Assembly: GCA_000499405.2 (NCBI GenBank)
Contig: HG738137.1
Location: 27,959,756-28,023,755 of the forward strand
DNA length: 64,000 bases
Source: Onchocerca volvulus
Lineage: Eukaryota > Nematoda > Chromadorea > Rhabditida > Onchocercidae
Direction of reading: 5' to 3'
Numbering within the stretch: the first letter of the stretch is position 1; every line of letters starts with the position of its first letter. Below, in pieces: positions 63,901 through 64,000 of the stretch. The notes under the pieces were generated by a model, which worked only from the letters and a program-made list of their open reading frames with translations, was not told where the DNA came from and did not search any database. The translations under genes and the position numbers were made by a program.

Positions 63901-64000
63901 ATGTTTTTAGAATTTAACTAGGTAGAAAAAAAAAAGAGCGAAAGAAGAAAATTTGCAAATACCATAAAGGAAAATGAAAAGAACTAAGTGCTTGTTTTTT

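Larger units (their letters stand above)
58916..64000. other. 5' flank or first intron of unc-2
   Basis: No confident gene. It holds an (AAT)n array, AACTTGAC-type short repeats, a TG tract, a GC-richer patch at about 60950-61070, and a possible upstream coding exon at about 60161-60209. A minus-strand frame at 63267-63491 (MFHLNVIDISFEEMQNEKII) is the least repetitive open frame here but has no support from splice sites or homology that I can see. Confidence 0.45.

Overview
This is a very AT-rich eukaryotic window, and everything recognisable in it is nematode-like. Genes are split by many introns, 3' splice sites are short and U-rich (TTTTCAG, ATTTCAG, TTTTTAG), homopolymer and AAT/AT tracts are frequent, and two genes begin just after an acceptor-like site that could take a spliced leader. 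The protein content and base composition suggest a spirurid/filarial-type worm. The species cannot be fixed from sequence alone. No prokaryotic operon, CRISPR array, rRNA or tRNA was seen.

Layout. (1) About 3.1-10 kb, plus strand: a five-exon gene for a small beta-rich protein that reads like the aerolysin/ETX-MTX2 fold family. Family confidence is moderate. (2) About 10-14.7 kb: intergenic DNA with a ~290-bp-offset duplication, a degenerate tandem array and a strong 22-bp-arm hairpin. (3) 14.7-22.9 kb, plus strand: a 22-exon gene for the DEAH-type RNA helicase DHX34 (worm SMGL-2), a nonsense-mediated decay factor; 1087 residues with all phases closing. (4) 22.9-25.2 kb: convergent intergenic gap. 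(5) 25.2-58.9 kb, minus strand: a 42-43 exon gene for the CaV2-type voltage-gated calcium channel alpha-1 subunit (UNC-2), 1911 residues in the model given here. It has four complete domains, the EEEE selectivity filter, the beta-subunit-binding AID, an EF-hand/IQ region and a polar C-tail. (6) Inside the intron between two UNC-2 domain III exons, on the opposite strand, sits a probable small nested gene (120 aa, two exons, signal-peptide-like start, own AATAAA). (7) 58.9-64 kb: 5' flank or first intron of unc-2 with microsatellites and one possible upstream coding exon.

The most unusual pattern is that intronic tandem duplications repeatedly include the 3' splice site of the neighbouring exon. 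It is seen at one DHX34 exon and at four UNC-2 exons (IS5, IIS5, IIIS5 and IVS3-S4). These leave decoy acceptors or relic exon starts. In one case the decoy would insert exactly ten residues in frame after the domain II voltage sensor. In the NMD-factor gene the decoy would create a premature stop. A 100-nt exon in the UNC-2 tail also breaks the reading frame when included, which predicts two alternative C-termini.
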